DNA from: Actinomycetes bacterium | GTDB taxonomy: Bacteria > Actinomycetota > Acidimicrobiia > Acidimicrobiales > Acidimicrobilacustridaceae | Length of the DNA stretch: 41,680 nt | Assembly (NCBI GenBank): GCA_029782025.1 | Contig: JAKOVR010000009.1 | Location: forward strand, 1-41,680 | Direction: 5' to 3' | Shown: piece by piece, positions 23,053 to 29,816 of the stretch | Layout: each line of letters begins with the position of its first letter | How positions within the stretch are numbered: position 1 is the first letter of the stretch | The notes under the pieces: generated by a model | The model's input: only the letters and a program-made list of their open reading frames with translations | The model's database searches: none | What the model was told of the DNA's origin: nothing | Made by a program: the position numbers and the translations under genes

Positions 23053-23928
23053 ATGGAACGGGCGGACGCCGACCTGATCGTGGCCCTGGCCGAGGAGGGC
23101 TCCCTCACCGCGGCCGCCGGTCGACTGCACACGGCCCAGCCCGCCCTCAGCCGGCGCCTCGCCCGCCTCGAGCGCGACCTCGGGGTCGTCCTGTTCGAGC
23201 GGGGCCGTCACGGCGCCCAGCCCACCCCGGCGGGCCGGGCGGTGGTCGACGCGGCGGGGCGGGCCGTGGCCGCGCTGGCCGAGGTGGAGCACACCGCCCG
23301 CCGGGCCGCCGCCGGGGAGGAGGGCGTGCTCCGGGTGGGGACCACGCCCACGCTCGGGGCCGACGCCCTGCCCGCTGCCCTGGCCGGGTTCCGGGCCGCC
23401 CACCCGGACGTGCGGCTCTCGCTCACGGCGTCGGGCAACTCGCCGGAGCTGCGGGCCGCCGTCGCCAGCGGCGCCCTCGACCTCGCCGTGGCCGTCGTCC
23501 CGGCTGCGCTGGAGGACGGGTTGGTGGTGGCCCGGCGGGCCCCGCAGGTGTTCGTGGCCGTGGTGCCCGCCGACGATCCGGCCGTGGGGGCCGGCGCCCT
23601 GACCCACGCCGGGCTGGCCCGCCGACCGATCGTGGCCCTGGCCCGCGGTGAGGGCCTGCGGGTGGTGCTCGAGTCGGTGTTCGCCGCCCGGGGGGAGGAG
23701 CCGGCCATCGCCATCGAGGCCACCGAGCGGGAGATGCTGATCCCGTTCGTGGCGGCCGGGCTCGGGGTCACGGTGGTGCCGCGGGCCTTTGCCCTCCAAC
23801 GGTCGGGGACGGGCACCGTGGTCCTCCCGCTGAAGCCGGCCGTGCAGCGCGAGGTGGGCGTCGTGCTGCGGCGGGGCCGGCCCGACCCGCTGGTGGCGGC
23901 GTTCACCGCCCTGGTCGCCTTCGATTGA
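23053..23928 (+). CDS. LysR-family transcriptional regulator
   Basis: A 291-residue LTTR. Residues 1-60 form the winged HTH (DLIVALAEEGSLTAAAGRLHTAQPALSRRLARLERDLGVVLFERGRHGAQPTPAG), a clear LysR signature. Residues about 85-290 form the two-lobed substrate-binding domain (LRVGTTPTLGADALPAALAGFRAAHPDVRLSLTASGNSPELRAAVASGALDLAVA; MLIPFVAAGLGVTVVPRAFA). The ATG at 23053 with TATCAT 6 nt upstream indicates a leaderless message; the ATG at 23045 is out of frame. It lies 70 bp from the divergent TauE operon, the classic arrangement for an activator of a neighbouring catabolic unit. The inducer is probably an operon substrate or intermediate. Confidence 0.92.
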   Translation: MERADADLIVALAEEGSLTAAAGRLHTAQPALSRRLARLERDLGVVLFERGRHGAQPTPAGRAVVDAAGRAVAALAEVEHTARRAAAGEEGVLRVGTTPTLGADALPAALAGFRAAHPDVRLSLTASGNSPELRAAVASGALDLAVAVVPAALEDGLVVARRAPQVFVAVVPADDPAVGAGALTHAGLARRPIVALARGEGLRVVLESVFAARGEEPAIAIEATEREMLIPFVAAGLGVTVVPRAFALQRSGTGTVVLPLKPAVQREVGVVLRRGRPDPLVAAFTALVAFD

Positions 23929-24029
23929 CGGCCGTCCTGAAGCCGGTTCGAAGGCGGCTTGAAGGGGGCCGCGGTCTGATGATCCCAGACCGAGGCACCC
24001 CGCCGAGGCAGCACCCAGGAGACGATCCG

Positions 24030-24182
24030 ATGAGCAAGCAGACCCCCCACCTCCCCGGCGCCACCCCGATGACCGTCCCGGTCACCGATTCCGAGCCCGA
24101 CCCCTTCCCGATCGCCGGCGGCACGCAGGCCGGTGTCCGGGTCCACAACCCGCTGCGGATCGTGAAGATCCTCGGCGTCTAG
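24030..24182 (+). CDS. 50-residue peptide with internal Gly-Gly and cationic C-terminus
   Basis: A small gene with AGGAG about 8 nt before the ATG. The product has a Pro/Thr-rich, mildly acidic first half, then PFPIAGG (ending at residue 31), then a 19-residue tail (TQAGVRVHNPLRIVKILGV) with three basic residues, one His and a hydrophobic end. The layout (leader, double glycine, cationic tail) resembles a secreted peptide precursor, but no processing or export gene is next to it. It is separated from the downstream GH4 gene by a 10-bp hairpin, so it is probably its own transcript. An upstream in-frame ATG at 23925 would overlap the LysR stop and is less likely. Not a family I recognise. Confidence 0.5.
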   Translation: MSKQTPHLPGATPMTVPVTDSEPDPFPIAGGTQAGVRVHNPLRIVKILGV

Positions 24183-24217
24183 CTCCGCTCGCACGGCTGC
24201 CGGGCGACGGGCACAAT

Positions 24218-24241
24218 GGGCGGGCCGCTGACGGCCCGCCC
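24218..24241. terminator. GC-rich hairpin after the 50-residue peptide gene
   Basis: GGGCGGGCCG (24218-24227) and CGGCCCGCCC (24232-24241) form a perfect 10-bp stem with a CTGA loop, 35 nt after the peptide stop and 39 nt before the GH4 start. It may terminate the peptide message or attenuate read-through into GH4. No U tract. Confidence 0.7.
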
Positions 24242-24280
24242 ACCGGCGCGCGCGCCGGGTCCGCACACGGAGGGAATGTG

Positions 24281-25630
24281 ATGGCCGCACCGAAGATCAC
24301 GCTGATCGGGGCCGGAGGGCTGTCGTTCGGGCCCACCATGGTCAACGACGTGATCCACACCGAGGCGCTGCGGGGCGCCCGCCTCGTCCTCCACGACGTG
24401 AACGAGGCTCGCCTGCTCCGGGCCTACCGGTTCGCCGCCAAGCTCAACGCCGCCAACGGTGCGCCCGTGATCGTCGACTGGTCCACCGATCCGGCCGAGG
24501 CGCTCGACGGGGCCCAGTTCTGCCTGAGCAGCGCCGAGTTCAAGCGGTTCCCATACTGGAAGCAGGACTACGAGATCCCCCGCAAGCACGGCGCCACCCA
24601 GGTCAACGGTGAGAACGGCGGGCCGGGCGCCGTCTTCCACTCGCTGCGCAGCATCACCAACACCCTGTCGATCTGCGCCGACATCGAGAAGCACTGCCCC
24701 GACGCCTTCCTCATCAACCTGTCCAACCCGATGAGCCGTGTGACCCTCGCCATCAACCGGGCCACCCGGGTCCGCAACGTGGGGATGTGCCACGAGATGC
24801 CCATCGGGGTCGGTCGCATCGGGCGGATGCTGCGCATCCCGCCGGCCCGCATCGAGGCCCGGGCCTCGGGGATCAACCACTTCACCTTCTTCACCGAGAT
24901 GGTCGATCGGCGCACCGGGGAGGACCTGTTGCCCCGGGTGAAGCGGCTGTTCCGGTCGCGGTTCTTCGACGACAGCACGGTGGCGGCGAAGGTGGCCGGG
25001 CTGGTGGAGCGGCGGCCGCTGCTGGCCATGGCGGCCGACCAGCTCTACTCGCCGCTCGTCGCCCACATGGTGCGCACCTACGACGTGGTGCCGTGCTCGG
25101 TCGACAGCCACATCGGCGAGTACCTCCCGTTCGCCCACGAGGTCGGGCACCAGCCCGCCCACGTCGACGAGTTCGCCCGGCTCGACAAGGTGGTGGAGCG
25201 GTTCACCACGTGGGTGGCCGACACCAAGGCGCCGGTGCCGGTGCAGCGGATGGGTCACAGCCTCGAGGAGGTGATCCCGATCATCGCCGCGATGTGGACG
25301 GGGGAGCGGACCCGCGTGATGGCGGTGAACGTGCCCAACCGGGGCTTCCTGCCCAACGTGGCCGAGGGCGCCATCGTGGAGGTCGGGGCCGAGGTCGACG
25401 GCGACGGCATCCACCCCGACACGATGCCGCCGGTGGTCGAGCCCATCGCCGGGTACATCGCCACCCAGGTCGGCCTGCAGGAGCTGGTCGTGCGCGCCGC
25501 GGTGGAGCACGACCGCGAGCTGGCGTTGCAGGCCGTCATCGAGGACCCGGCCTCGCCGCCGGATGCGGCGGCGTGCCGGGCCCTCTTCGACGAGCTGTGC
25601 GAGCTCCAGGCCGAGCACCTGCCCTTCTGA
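24281..25630 (+). CDS. Glycoside hydrolase family 4 (NAD/Mn-dependent) enzyme
   Basis: A 449-residue protein of the GH4 family, alpha-galactosidase/alpha-glucuronidase branch. GH4 enzymes cleave sugars by a redox route using NAD+ and a divalent metal. The N-terminal nucleotide-binding segment is ITLIGAGGLSFGPTMVNDVI; the middle has INLSNPMSRVTLAI; C170 in GMCHE and H200 in GINHF are the metal ligands. GNENGG-type text appears as VNGENGGPGAVFHSLRSI. The PNRGFLPNVAEGAIVEVGAEVDGDGI stretch near residue 350 is very typical. Cytoplasmic. The ATG at 24281 has GGAGGG 6 nt upstream; a GTG at 24278 is one codon earlier. It converges on the small-protein pair at 25647. Substrate not determinable. Confidence 0.9.
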   Translation: MAAPKITLIGAGGLSFGPTMVNDVIHTEALRGARLVLHDVNEARLLRAYRFAAKLNAANGAPVIVDWSTDPAEALDGAQFCLSSAEFKRFPYWKQDYEIPRKHGATQVNGENGGPGAVFHSLRSITNTLSICADIEKHCPDAFLINLSNPMSRVTLAINRATRVRNVGMCHEMPIGVGRIGRMLRIPPARIEARASGINHFTFFTEMVDRRTGEDLLPRVKRLFRSRFFDDSTVAAKVAGLVERRPLLAMAADQLYSPLVAHMVRTYDVVPCSVDSHIGEYLPFAHEVGHQPAHVDEFARLDKVVERFTTWVADTKAPVPVQRMGHSLEEVIPIIAAMWTGERTRVMAVNVPNRGFLPNVAEGAIVEVGAEVDGDGIHPDTMPPVVEPIAGYIATQVGLQELVVRAAVEHDRELALQAVIEDPASPPDAAACRALFDELCELQAEHLPF

Positions 25631-25646
25631 CGCGGCTCCCGGGGCC

Positions 25647-25955
25647 CTACTGCACGGCGGGGACGCCGGCCCCGCCGCCGCCGCCGGCGCCGTGCAACCC
25701 CCAGCTGAAGCTGCTGACGAGGCCGCCGCCGAGGGCGGAGCGGGTGAAGTTGAGCGACATGGCGTTGCCCTTGCCCACCAGCTCGACGGCGGTGGGCATG
25801 AAGCCGCTGACGTCGCCCTCGTGGGCGGCGCTGCCGGCGAGCAGGAAGACGGCGGCGAGCACCGCGAGGTCCTCGTCGGGGAGGACGTCGGCAGCTTCGA
25901 TCTTGGCGGCGACGCGAGCGATGTCGTGCTCGGTGACGGTGAGGGTGTCGGTCAT
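25647..25955 (-). CDS. Small paralogous protein 1, glycine-run C-terminus
   Basis: A 102-residue protein strongly similar to its upstream neighbour (26008-26322). Shared parts are an N-terminal amphipathic region (TVTEHDIARVAAKIEAADVLPDED), a hydrophobic helix (LAVLAAVFLLAG), GFMP, then AMSLNFTRSALGG and a C-terminus HGAGGGGGAG. The variable part is a ~20-residue stretch before AMSLNF and the region between ALGG and HGAGG. No known domain, signal peptide or cysteine is seen. A leader-plus-short-tail layout after the double glycine is possible, but no peptidase-type exporter or modifying enzyme is adjacent. The ribosome-binding site is weak (AGGACC), suggesting translation coupled to the upstream copy. 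It converges with the GH4 gene. Confidence 0.65.
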   Translation of the reverse strand: MTDTLTVTEHDIARVAAKIEAADVLPDEDLAVLAAVFLLAGSAAHEGDVSGFMPTAVELVGKGNAMSLNFTRSALGGGLVSSFSWGLHGAGGGGGAGVPAVQ

Positions 25956-26007
25956 GGGTCTGGTCCTGTTCTCTCGGGGGTCGAATGGGTGCGCTTCTGT
26001 CGACGGC

Positions 26008-26322
26008 CTAGTTGGCGGCCTTGCCGGCCCCGCCGCCGCCGCCGGCGCCGTGGGCCCCTTGCTGGAAGCTGCCGAGCAGGTTCCCCCCGAGGGCGGAGCG
26101 GGTGAAGTTGAGGCTCATGGCGTCGCCCTTGATGTCGCCGAGGTGCATGTAGATGGGCATGAACCCCTCGACGTCGGCGTCGCTGACGGCGTGGCCGGCG
26201 AGCAGGAAGATGGCCCGCAAGACCGTCATGTCCTCGTCGGGGAGGACGTCGGCCGATTCGATCTTGGCGGCGACGCGGGCGATGTCGTGCTCGGTCACGG
26301 TGATGGTGCTGGTCTCGGACAT
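26008..26322 (-). CDS. Small paralogous protein 2, glycine-run C-terminus
   Basis: A 104-residue protein, the first of a tandem pair. It shares with protein 1 the blocks TVTEHDIARVAAKIE, ADVLPDED, FLLAG, GFMP, AMSLNFTRSALGG and HGAGGGGGAG. Similarity extends to the DNA (for example the region coding DVLPDED and the glycine run), so the duplication is recent or kept similar by conversion. AGGAGG lies about 6 nt before the ATG at 26322, a strong start; an ATG at 26349 precedes that site and is rejected. Function unknown: candidates are a peptide precursor, a small structural or assembly protein, or a membrane-associated peptide (the FLLAG helix is weakly hydrophobic). Confidence 0.68.
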   Translation of the reverse strand: MSETSTITVTEHDIARVAAKIESADVLPDEDMTVLRAIFLLAGHAVSDADVEGFMPIYMHLGDIKGDAMSLNFTRSALGGNLLGSFQQGAHGAGGGGGAGKAAN

Positions 26323-26420
26323 GCGGGCCTCCTGAGGGCGGTGGCCCACCCGGTGCGGGCCGTCGGGGGTCCTGATGCGACGGCGCCGGCGCGCTTACGC
26401 GGTGGCGACACCGCCACCGC

Positions 26421-26426
26421 TACGGT
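26421..26426 (+). promoter_or_regulatory. -10 element TACGGT of the SDR gene
   Basis: TACGGT ends 8 nt before the ATG at 26435. The same hexamer serves as -10 in the clear promoter at 27248-27276. Confidence 0.5.
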
Positions 26427-26434
26427 GCGACGCC

Positions 26435-27181
26435 ATGGGAACGCTCGACGGCAAGATCGCACTCGTCACCGGCGCCGGTTCCGGCATCGGCCGCACCTCG
26501 GCCGAGACGCTGGCCGGGGAAGGTGCGTACGTCCTGTGCGTGGACGTGGGCGAGGACGGCGCGAAGGCCACGGCCCGTGACGTCGGCGGCACCGCCGTGG
26601 CCGGCGACGTGGGCGATCCCGACACGTGGCGCGCCGTGGTGGCGGCCGGGGCGGCCCACGGCGGGATCGACGTGGCCCACCTGAACGCCGGGGTGTACGG
26701 CCACACCGGCGACGTCCTGGATCTGCCCGACGACGTCTACCAGCGGGTGATCGGCGCCAACATCGGCGGCGTGATCCTCGGCACCCGGGCCGTCGTCGCG
26801 TCGATGCGGGAGCGGGGCGGCGGCGCCATCGTGGTCACCGCCTCGATGGCCGGCGTCGTGCCCTTCCCGCCCAACCCCCTCTACACCGCGAGCAAGCACG
26901 CGGTGGTGGGATGGGTCCGGGCCATGGCGCCGGTGCTGGCCGGCGACCACATCACCGTCAACGCCGTGTGTCCCGGGGTGGTCGACACCCCCATGACCGT
27001 GGGCGCGGCGGGCGGGCTCGACCCGGCCCAGTTGCCGTTCCCGCTGATCCCGCCCTCGGCCATCGCCGCGGCCGTGCTGGGGTTGGCCACGGGGGCCGAC
27101 ACCGGCGTGTGCCTGGCCATCTGGCCCGACCGCGACCCGGTGCCGTGGGACTTCCGCGGCCCCGAGCAGCTCTTCGTCTGA
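26435..27181 (+). CDS. Classical short-chain dehydrogenase/reductase
   Basis: A 248-residue SDR of classical length. The nucleotide site is TGAGSGIG (12-19), the NAG motif begins at N84 (LNAGVYG), the catalytic Ser is S137 (TASMAG), and Y150/K154 are in YTASK. VCPGVVDTPM after the catalytic Lys is typical. The Asp in CVDVGED at the end of strand 2 favours NAD over NADP. Substrate unknown. The start follows TACGGT by 8 nt, giving a leaderless message; an in-frame start at 26375 lies upstream of that box. It is divergent from the small-protein pair, and the TetR/BVMO promoter follows 40 bp after its stop. Confidence 0.9.
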   Translation: MGTLDGKIALVTGAGSGIGRTSAETLAGEGAYVLCVDVGEDGAKATARDVGGTAVAGDVGDPDTWRAVVAAGAAHGGIDVAHLNAGVYGHTGDVLDLPDDVYQRVIGANIGGVILGTRAVVASMRERGGGAIVVTASMAGVVPFPPNPLYTASKHAVVGWVRAMAPVLAGDHITVNAVCPGVVDTPMTVGAAGGLDPAQLPFPLIPPSAIAAAVLGLATGADTGVCLAIWPDRDPVPWDFRGPEQLFV

Positions 27182-27221
27182 TCCAAAGCGGGGCCAGGGC
27201 GGCGGCCAGACGGCGGCCATA

Positions 27222-27253
27222 TGTCATCGGTTGCTAAATGTGAACCGTTGACA
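27222..27253. promoter_or_regulatory. Dyad operator of the TetR/BVMO operon
   Basis: TGTCATCGGTT (27222-27232) and AACCGTTGACA (27243-27253) are inverted repeats with 10 of 11 positions matching and a 10-nt spacer. The right arm contains the TTGACA -35 box, so bound repressor would block RNA polymerase. A shorter ACGGT/ACCGT dyad (27272-27290) covers the -10. Confidence 0.72.
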
Positions 27254-27276
27254 CTTCGTCGGGGGCTGGGTACGGT
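27248..27276 (+). promoter_or_regulatory. Sigma70-type promoter of the TetR/BVMO operon
   Basis: TTGACA (27248-27253), a 17-nt spacer and TACGGT (27271-27276). The start of transcription is expected near 27283, leaving a ~33-nt leader with an AAAGGGGG ribosome-binding site before the GTG at 27316. Confidence 0.75.
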
Positions 27277-27315
27277 CGCCGACGAACCGTCCGGGCCGCA
27301 CGAAAGGGGGTCGGC

Positions 27316-27975
27316 GTGGACGCCACCTCCCTCCGTGACCGCAAGAAGGCCCGCACCCGCGCCGCCCTGATCGAGGTCTCCCAGCGGCTCTTCGCCGACC
27401 AGGGCTACGCCGAGACCACCCTCGACGACATCTGCCGCGAGGTCGAGATCACGCCGCAGACCCTCCTGCGCTACTTCCCCTCGAAGGCCCACCTCGCCGT
27501 CGCCGTCCTCGACGACGCCCTCGAGGAGCTGCGGGCCTTCCTCGAGCACCCCGACCGGGTCCACACCACCCTGCTGGTGTGGACCGAGTACCTCACCCTC
27601 GAGGTGCGCGAGCTCGACGAACCGTCGTCGTCGGCCACCGCCAACCACATCCGCAACCTCCGCGCCTTCCACCGCTGGACCACCAAGGACCCGGTCCTCA
27701 TCGCCATGCACGGCGACGTCGAGCGGCGCCTGGCCGAGCTGCTGGCGGCGTCGCTCGAACGCGACTGGGACGCCGCCCCCGGCGACCTCCACGCCGCGCT
27801 GGTGGCCAGCGCCCTCGTCGCCGGCCGCCGCGCCGTGTGGATGCGCTGGCTCGCCGGCGACGACGAGACCTCGGCCGGGATGCTCGACGAGCACCTCGCC
27901 GTCGTGGGCTACGTGAAATCCCGCATGGCCCGCAGTACCGCTGATCGCCTCCCCCCACCAAGGAGCACGTCATGA
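27316..27975 (+). CDS. TetR/AcrR-family transcriptional regulator
   Basis: A 219-residue regulator. The HTH spans about residues 12-58 (RTRAALIEVSQRLFADQGYAETTLDDICREVEITPQTLLRYFPSKAHLAVAVL), a textbook TetR N-terminus. The C-terminal ligand domain is helical and acidic (DEPSSSATANHIRNLRAFHRWTTKDP). The start is a GTG at 27316, preceded by AAAGGGGG at 5-9 nt. Its TGA overlaps the monooxygenase ATG (ATGA at 27972-27975), so regulator and enzyme are coupled in one message. The dyad at 27222-27253 over the -35 fits self-repression relieved by the ketone substrate or a related inducer. Confidence 0.92.
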   Translation: MDATSLRDRKKARTRAALIEVSQRLFADQGYAETTLDDICREVEITPQTLLRYFPSKAHLAVAVLDDALEELRAFLEHPDRVHTTLLVWTEYLTLEVRELDEPSSSATANHIRNLRAFHRWTTKDPVLIAMHGDVERRLAELLAASLERDWDAAPGDLHAALVASALVAGRRAVWMRWLAGDDETSAGMLDEHLAVVGYVKSRMARSTADRLPPPRSTS

Positions 27976-29798
27976 CCATCGTCGACCACGCCGACCCGAT
28001 CGATCACGAGGCCCTCCGCCGCAAGTACCGGGAGGAGCGCGACAAGCGCATCCGCCCCGACGGCAACGAGCAGTACATCGAGCCGACGGGTCGCTTCGCC
28101 AACCTCCTCGAGGACCCCTACGTCGAGCGGGTGGAGCGGGACCCTGTCGTCCAGGACATCGACGTCGCCCTCATCGGGGCCGGCTTCTCCGGCCTGTGCA
28201 CCGGCGCCCGCCTCAAGGCCGCCGGCGTGACCGACATCCACCTCATCGACGGCGCCGGCGACGTCGGTGGTGTCTGGTACTGGAACCGCTACCCCGGCGC
28301 CATGTGCGACACGGCGGCGATGGTGTACCTGCCCCTGCTCGAGGAGACGGGCACGATCCCGTCGAAGAAGTACGTCTTCGCCCCGGAGATCCACGCCCAC
28401 GCCAAGCGCATCGCCGAGACCTTCGACCTGTACGACGGCGCGTTCCTCTCCACCCAGGTCAAGACCCTCGAGTGGGACGACGCCTCGTCCCGCTGGATCA
28501 TCCGCACCGATCGGGGCGACGAGATCCGGGCCCGTTTCGTGGCCATGGGCACCGGCCCCCTCAACCGGCCGAAGCTCCCCGGCATCCCCGGTATCGAGTC
28601 CTTCGCCGGTCACGCCTTCCACACCAGCCGGTGGGACTACGAGTTCACCGGCGGCGATCCCAACGGGGCGCCGATGGTCAACCTGGCCGACAAGCGGGTG
28701 GGCATCATCGGGACGGGGGCCACGGCCGTGCAGTGCATCCCGCCGTTGGCCCGGGACAGCGGCGAGCTGTTCGTGTTCCAGCGCACCCCGTCGTCGATCG
28801 ACGTCCGCAACAACCACGAGATCGACGAGGACTGGTTCCACGACCTCGAGCCGGGCTGGCAGAAGAAGTGGCTCCGCAACTTCGCCACGCTCCAGACCGG
28901 CGGGTTCGAGCCCGAGGATCTCGTGAAGGACGGCTGGACCGACATCGCCCAGCGCATCCGCGACCGCATCGTGGCCGAGATGAGCAAGGAAGGCGCCGTC
29001 GTCGGCCCCGAGACGATGCTGAAGGCCTTCGAGGACAGCGACGACGAGAAGATGGAGGAGATCCGCCATCGCGTCGACGAGATCGTGGCCGACCACGACA
29101 CGGCCGAGCACCTCAAGCCCTGGTACCGGCAGCTGTGCAAGCGGCCCTGCTTCCACGACGAGTACCTGCAGGCCTACAACATCCCCACCTGCCACCTGGT
29201 CGACACCGACGGCAAGGGGGTGGAGCGCATCGACGAGACCGGCGTGTGGGTCGGCGGCGTCCACTACGACCTCGACGTGTTGATCTTCGCCTCTGGCTTC
29301 GAGTTCGGCACCGAGTACGGCCGGCGCTGCGGCTACGAGACGATCGGGCGCGACGGACTCACGCTGTCGGAGAAGTGGGCCAACGGGATGCGCACCATGC
29401 ACGGCATGCACGTCCACGGGTTCCCCAACCTGTTCATCCTCCAGCTCACCCAGGGCGGCAACCTGATCTCCAACATCACCCACAACCTGGTGGAGGGTGG
29501 CACGGCCGTCGCGTCGATCGTGTCCCACGCCCTCGAGACCGGCGACACGGTGGTGGAGGTGACCCAGGAGGCCGAGGACGCCTGGATCCAGCGGCTCTCG
29601 TCCGGCGGCATGACCTTCCTCGGGAACCCCGACTGCACCCCCGGCTACTACAACAAGGAAGGCCAGCCCCTCACCGAGGCCGACCGGCTCAACATGCTCG
29701 GCTACCCGGGCGGGCCCGTGGCCTTCTTCGACTACCTCGATCGCTGGCGCAGCGACGGTCGCTTCGAGGGCCTCGAGTTCACGGCGCCGGAGGCGTAG
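27972..29798 (+). CDS. Type I Baeyer-Villiger monooxygenase, long form
   Basis: A 608-residue FAD/NADPH enzyme with an N-terminal extension of about 60 residues, as in the cyclopentadecanone/phenylacetone-type monooxygenases. The FAD motif GAGFSG is at 69-74, GGVWYWNRYPGAMCD follows, the fingerprint FAGHAFHTSRW is at 211-221 and the NADPH motif GTGATA at 247-252. The region VHGFPNLFILQLTQGGNLISN lines the active site in relatives. It shares only the general family with the 505-residue enzyme at 3770-5287, so the two probably differ in ketone range. No esterase is next to it, so the ester product must be processed elsewhere. Confidence 0.94.
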   Translation: MTIVDHADPIDHEALRRKYREERDKRIRPDGNEQYIEPTGRFANLLEDPYVERVERDPVVQDIDVALIGAGFSGLCTGARLKAAGVTDIHLIDGAGDVGGVWYWNRYPGAMCDTAAMVYLPLLEETGTIPSKKYVFAPEIHAHAKRIAETFDLYDGAFLSTQVKTLEWDDASSRWIIRTDRGDEIRARFVAMGTGPLNRPKLPGIPGIESFAGHAFHTSRWDYEFTGGDPNGAPMVNLADKRVGIIGTGATAVQCIPPLARDSGELFVFQRTPSSIDVRNNHEIDEDWFHDLEPGWQKKWLRNFATLQTGGFEPEDLVKDGWTDIAQRIRDRIVAEMSKEGAVVGPETMLKAFEDSDDEKMEEIRHRVDEIVADHDTAEHLKPWYRQLCKRPCFHDEYLQAYNIPTCHLVDTDGKGVERIDETGVWVGGVHYDLDVLIFASGFEFGTEYGRRCGYETIGRDGLTLSEKWANGMRTMHGMHVHGFPNLFILQLTQGGNLISNITHNLVEGGTAVASIVSHALETGDTVVEVTQEAEDAWIQRLSSGGMTFLGNPDCTPGYYNKEGQPLTEADRLNMLGYPGGPVAFFDYLDRWRSDGRFEGLEFTAPEA

Positions 29799-29816
29799 CG
29801 GCCGGCGGGGCGTGGC

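Noticed and set aside
24183..24280. Riboswitch before the GH4 gene
   Set aside because: Only one simple hairpin is seen; no conserved aptamer core is recognisable.
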